A stretch of DNA of 38,967 bases from the NCBI RefSeq assembly GCF_000210055.1, contig NC_021021.1, positions 1,463,223 to 1,502,189 of the forward strand, written 5' to 3'. The first letter of the stretch is position 1; every line of letters begins with the position of its first letter. This document shows, piece after piece, positions 38,148 through 38,967 of the stretch. The notes beneath the pieces were generated by a model. The model had not been told where the DNA came from and searched no databases. It saw only the letters and a program-made list of their open reading frames with translations. The position numbers were made by a program, and so were the translations under genes. This stretch comes from Gordonibacter pamelaeae 7-10-1-b. Lineage in GTDB: Bacteria; Actinomycetota; Coriobacteriia; Coriobacteriales; Eggerthellaceae.

Positions 38148-38966
38148 TTAGGAAAGCCCAAGATTCCTTTTCGGCATGCCGGTGGCCGAAATCGATCCCG
38201 ACGATATCTCGGTTGCGAGCCTGCGCCTTGCACGCTCGACCTGATCCGAGATGCCGAGGGAGGCGGCGACGCGGCCGTAGCACCTTTCGACGATAGCGTT
38301 GAGGGCATCGCAGTGGTTATCGAAATCGTGCGTGCGGTTGAGAATGGCGGGGGATAGGAAACGCTGCATCTGCCCGGTGAATGACCCGTCGGCATAGCAG
38401 ACGTGTGCGCGTTGCATGCCGACGGCAATCATGCTGGAAAGGGGCACGGGACAGAGGTAGTCACCGTGCTTTGCCGCGACGAGTGCGGCCACGGCAGGGA
38501 AATCGATCTCCTGCTCACGGACGATCCAGGGAATGTCCCAGAGGTCACGGTGCCTGATATGCGTATCGGTGGCTGAGAATGAGATCAACTTATCGGCCAA
38601 GATTTCCTCGAGTGTCTGGCACCGGATTGTAAGGTCGTCATACATTCCGGCGAGCTCGGGATAATTGACCGCGACGCGACGGACAGTGGATGTATGTGCC
38701 GGAACGGACGCAATCTCGAGTTTGATTCGCTGTTTCGGCAAATCGGGGCGCGCGATGTTGGTGTTTACCGAGACCGTCCACCTCCGCATCCCGACGCCAT
38801 CGAGACCGTTGACGACCTTGGGTTCCCTGACGCTCACTTCGGTATCGTAGGATCTCAGCAGATCGCAACGCAGGGTCCTTGAGAAATCGTCCAAGGGGAG
38901 CGAATCGAACTTATCGCCGGCAACGAAATCGAGGTCTTCGCTATATCGTTGCGATCCGTAGCAGAG
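38148..38966 (-). CDS. AbiEii-type nucleotidyltransferase (5' partial)
   Basis: The frame is open to the window edge, beyond the first internal start at 38894, and there it reads LCYGSQRYSEDLDFVAGDKF, the GS...(S/T)EDLDF nucleotidyltransferase motif of the AbiEii toxin family (DNA polymerase beta fold). Further on it has CQTLEEILADKLISF and RHRDLWDIPWIVR, also typical of the family. AbiEii is the toxin of type IV toxin-antitoxin and abortive-infection systems, usually with AbiEi just upstream; that gene would lie outside the window. The frame ends at 38148 with no terminator seen. Confidence 0.8.
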   Translation of the reverse strand, partial: LCYGSQRYSEDLDFVAGDKFDSLPLDDFSRTLRCDLLRSYDTEVSVREPKVVNGLDGVGMRRWTVSVNTNIARPDLPKQRIKLEIASVPAHTSTVRRVAVNYPELAGMYDDLTIRCQTLEEILADKLISFSATDTHIRHRDLWDIPWIVREQEIDFPAVAALVAAKHGDYLCPVPLSSMIAVGMQRAHVCYADGSFTGQMQRFLSPAILNRTHDFDNHCDALNAIVERCYGRVAASLGISDQVERARRRLATEISSGSISATGMPKRNLGLS

Positions 38967-38967
38967 A

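Overview
The window is a GC-rich (about 64% by eye) bacterial sequence. Codon use is strongly G/C-ending, arginine AGG is used freely, and genes are short-spaced and headed by AAGGAGG-type ribosome binding sites. The gene set resembles accessory DNA of gut Actinobacteria, most likely the class Coriobacteriia (Collinsella/Olsenella/Eggerthella-like). That placement is inferred from protein style and base composition, not from a marker gene. A MOBP-type relaxase with a MobC-like partner, a ParA-type ATPase with a ribbon-helix-helix partner, SSB, a DnaC-like helicase loader and a PIF1-like helicase mark it as a mobile element (plasmid, ICE or IME). No integrase, replication initiator or type IV secretion ATPase is visible, so which kind of element it is stays open. 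No rRNA, tRNA or CRISPR was found.

Layout. 1-6 kb: helicase loader, small unknown genes, a flotillin operon and a small PD-(D/E)XK nuclease. 6.4-8.3 kb: PIF1-like helicase. 8.3-15.2 kb, minus strand: a complete island with an Argonaute-like pPIWI-RE protein, a DinG-type Fe-S helicase and a restriction-endonuclease-fold protein with a zinc ribbon. The helicase reading frame is split from its probable N-terminal domain at a run of six C. 15.3-18 kb: plus-strand unknown proteins, a lipoprotein, a membrane protein and a broken gene. 18-21.4 kb, minus strand: five genes, two with helix-turn-helix domains. 21.5-25.7 kb: ssb, parA and small partners. 25.7-28.5 kb: a 606-residue protein of unknown function, a small protein and a decayed gene. 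28.6-32.6 kb: a candidate oriT with two strong inverted repeats, MobC-like protein, relaxase and an acidic companion. 32.7-39 kb: cargo of more mixed composition, including a bactoprenol-type glycosyltransferase, a membrane-anchored HNH nuclease, a lower-GC RecB-like nuclease, a broken DUF4357-like gene and an AbiEii-type nucleotidyltransferase that runs off the end.

Two signals stand out. First, the pPIWI-RE island is a predicted nucleic-acid-guided or RNA:DNA-hybrid-sensing defence system, here riding on a mobile element next to other nucleases. Second, eight intergenic gaps (0.8-6.1 kb and 16.7-23.4 kb) hold tandem arrays of 8-bp units. The units keep strict 8-bp register over 64-128 bp but vary in sequence, with an alternating purine-pyrimidine hexamer plus two bases (roughly GCRYAT+NY). 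Each array starts just after a stop codon or a conserved spacer. In four of them a GGGTA promoter-like element sits in or at the end of the array. I know of no named element with this design; it is the best candidate for something undescribed.

A recurrent GGGTA(N)NAA element lies 32-146 bp before many starts and may be the element's own promoter class. Several hairpin terminators separate the transcription units.
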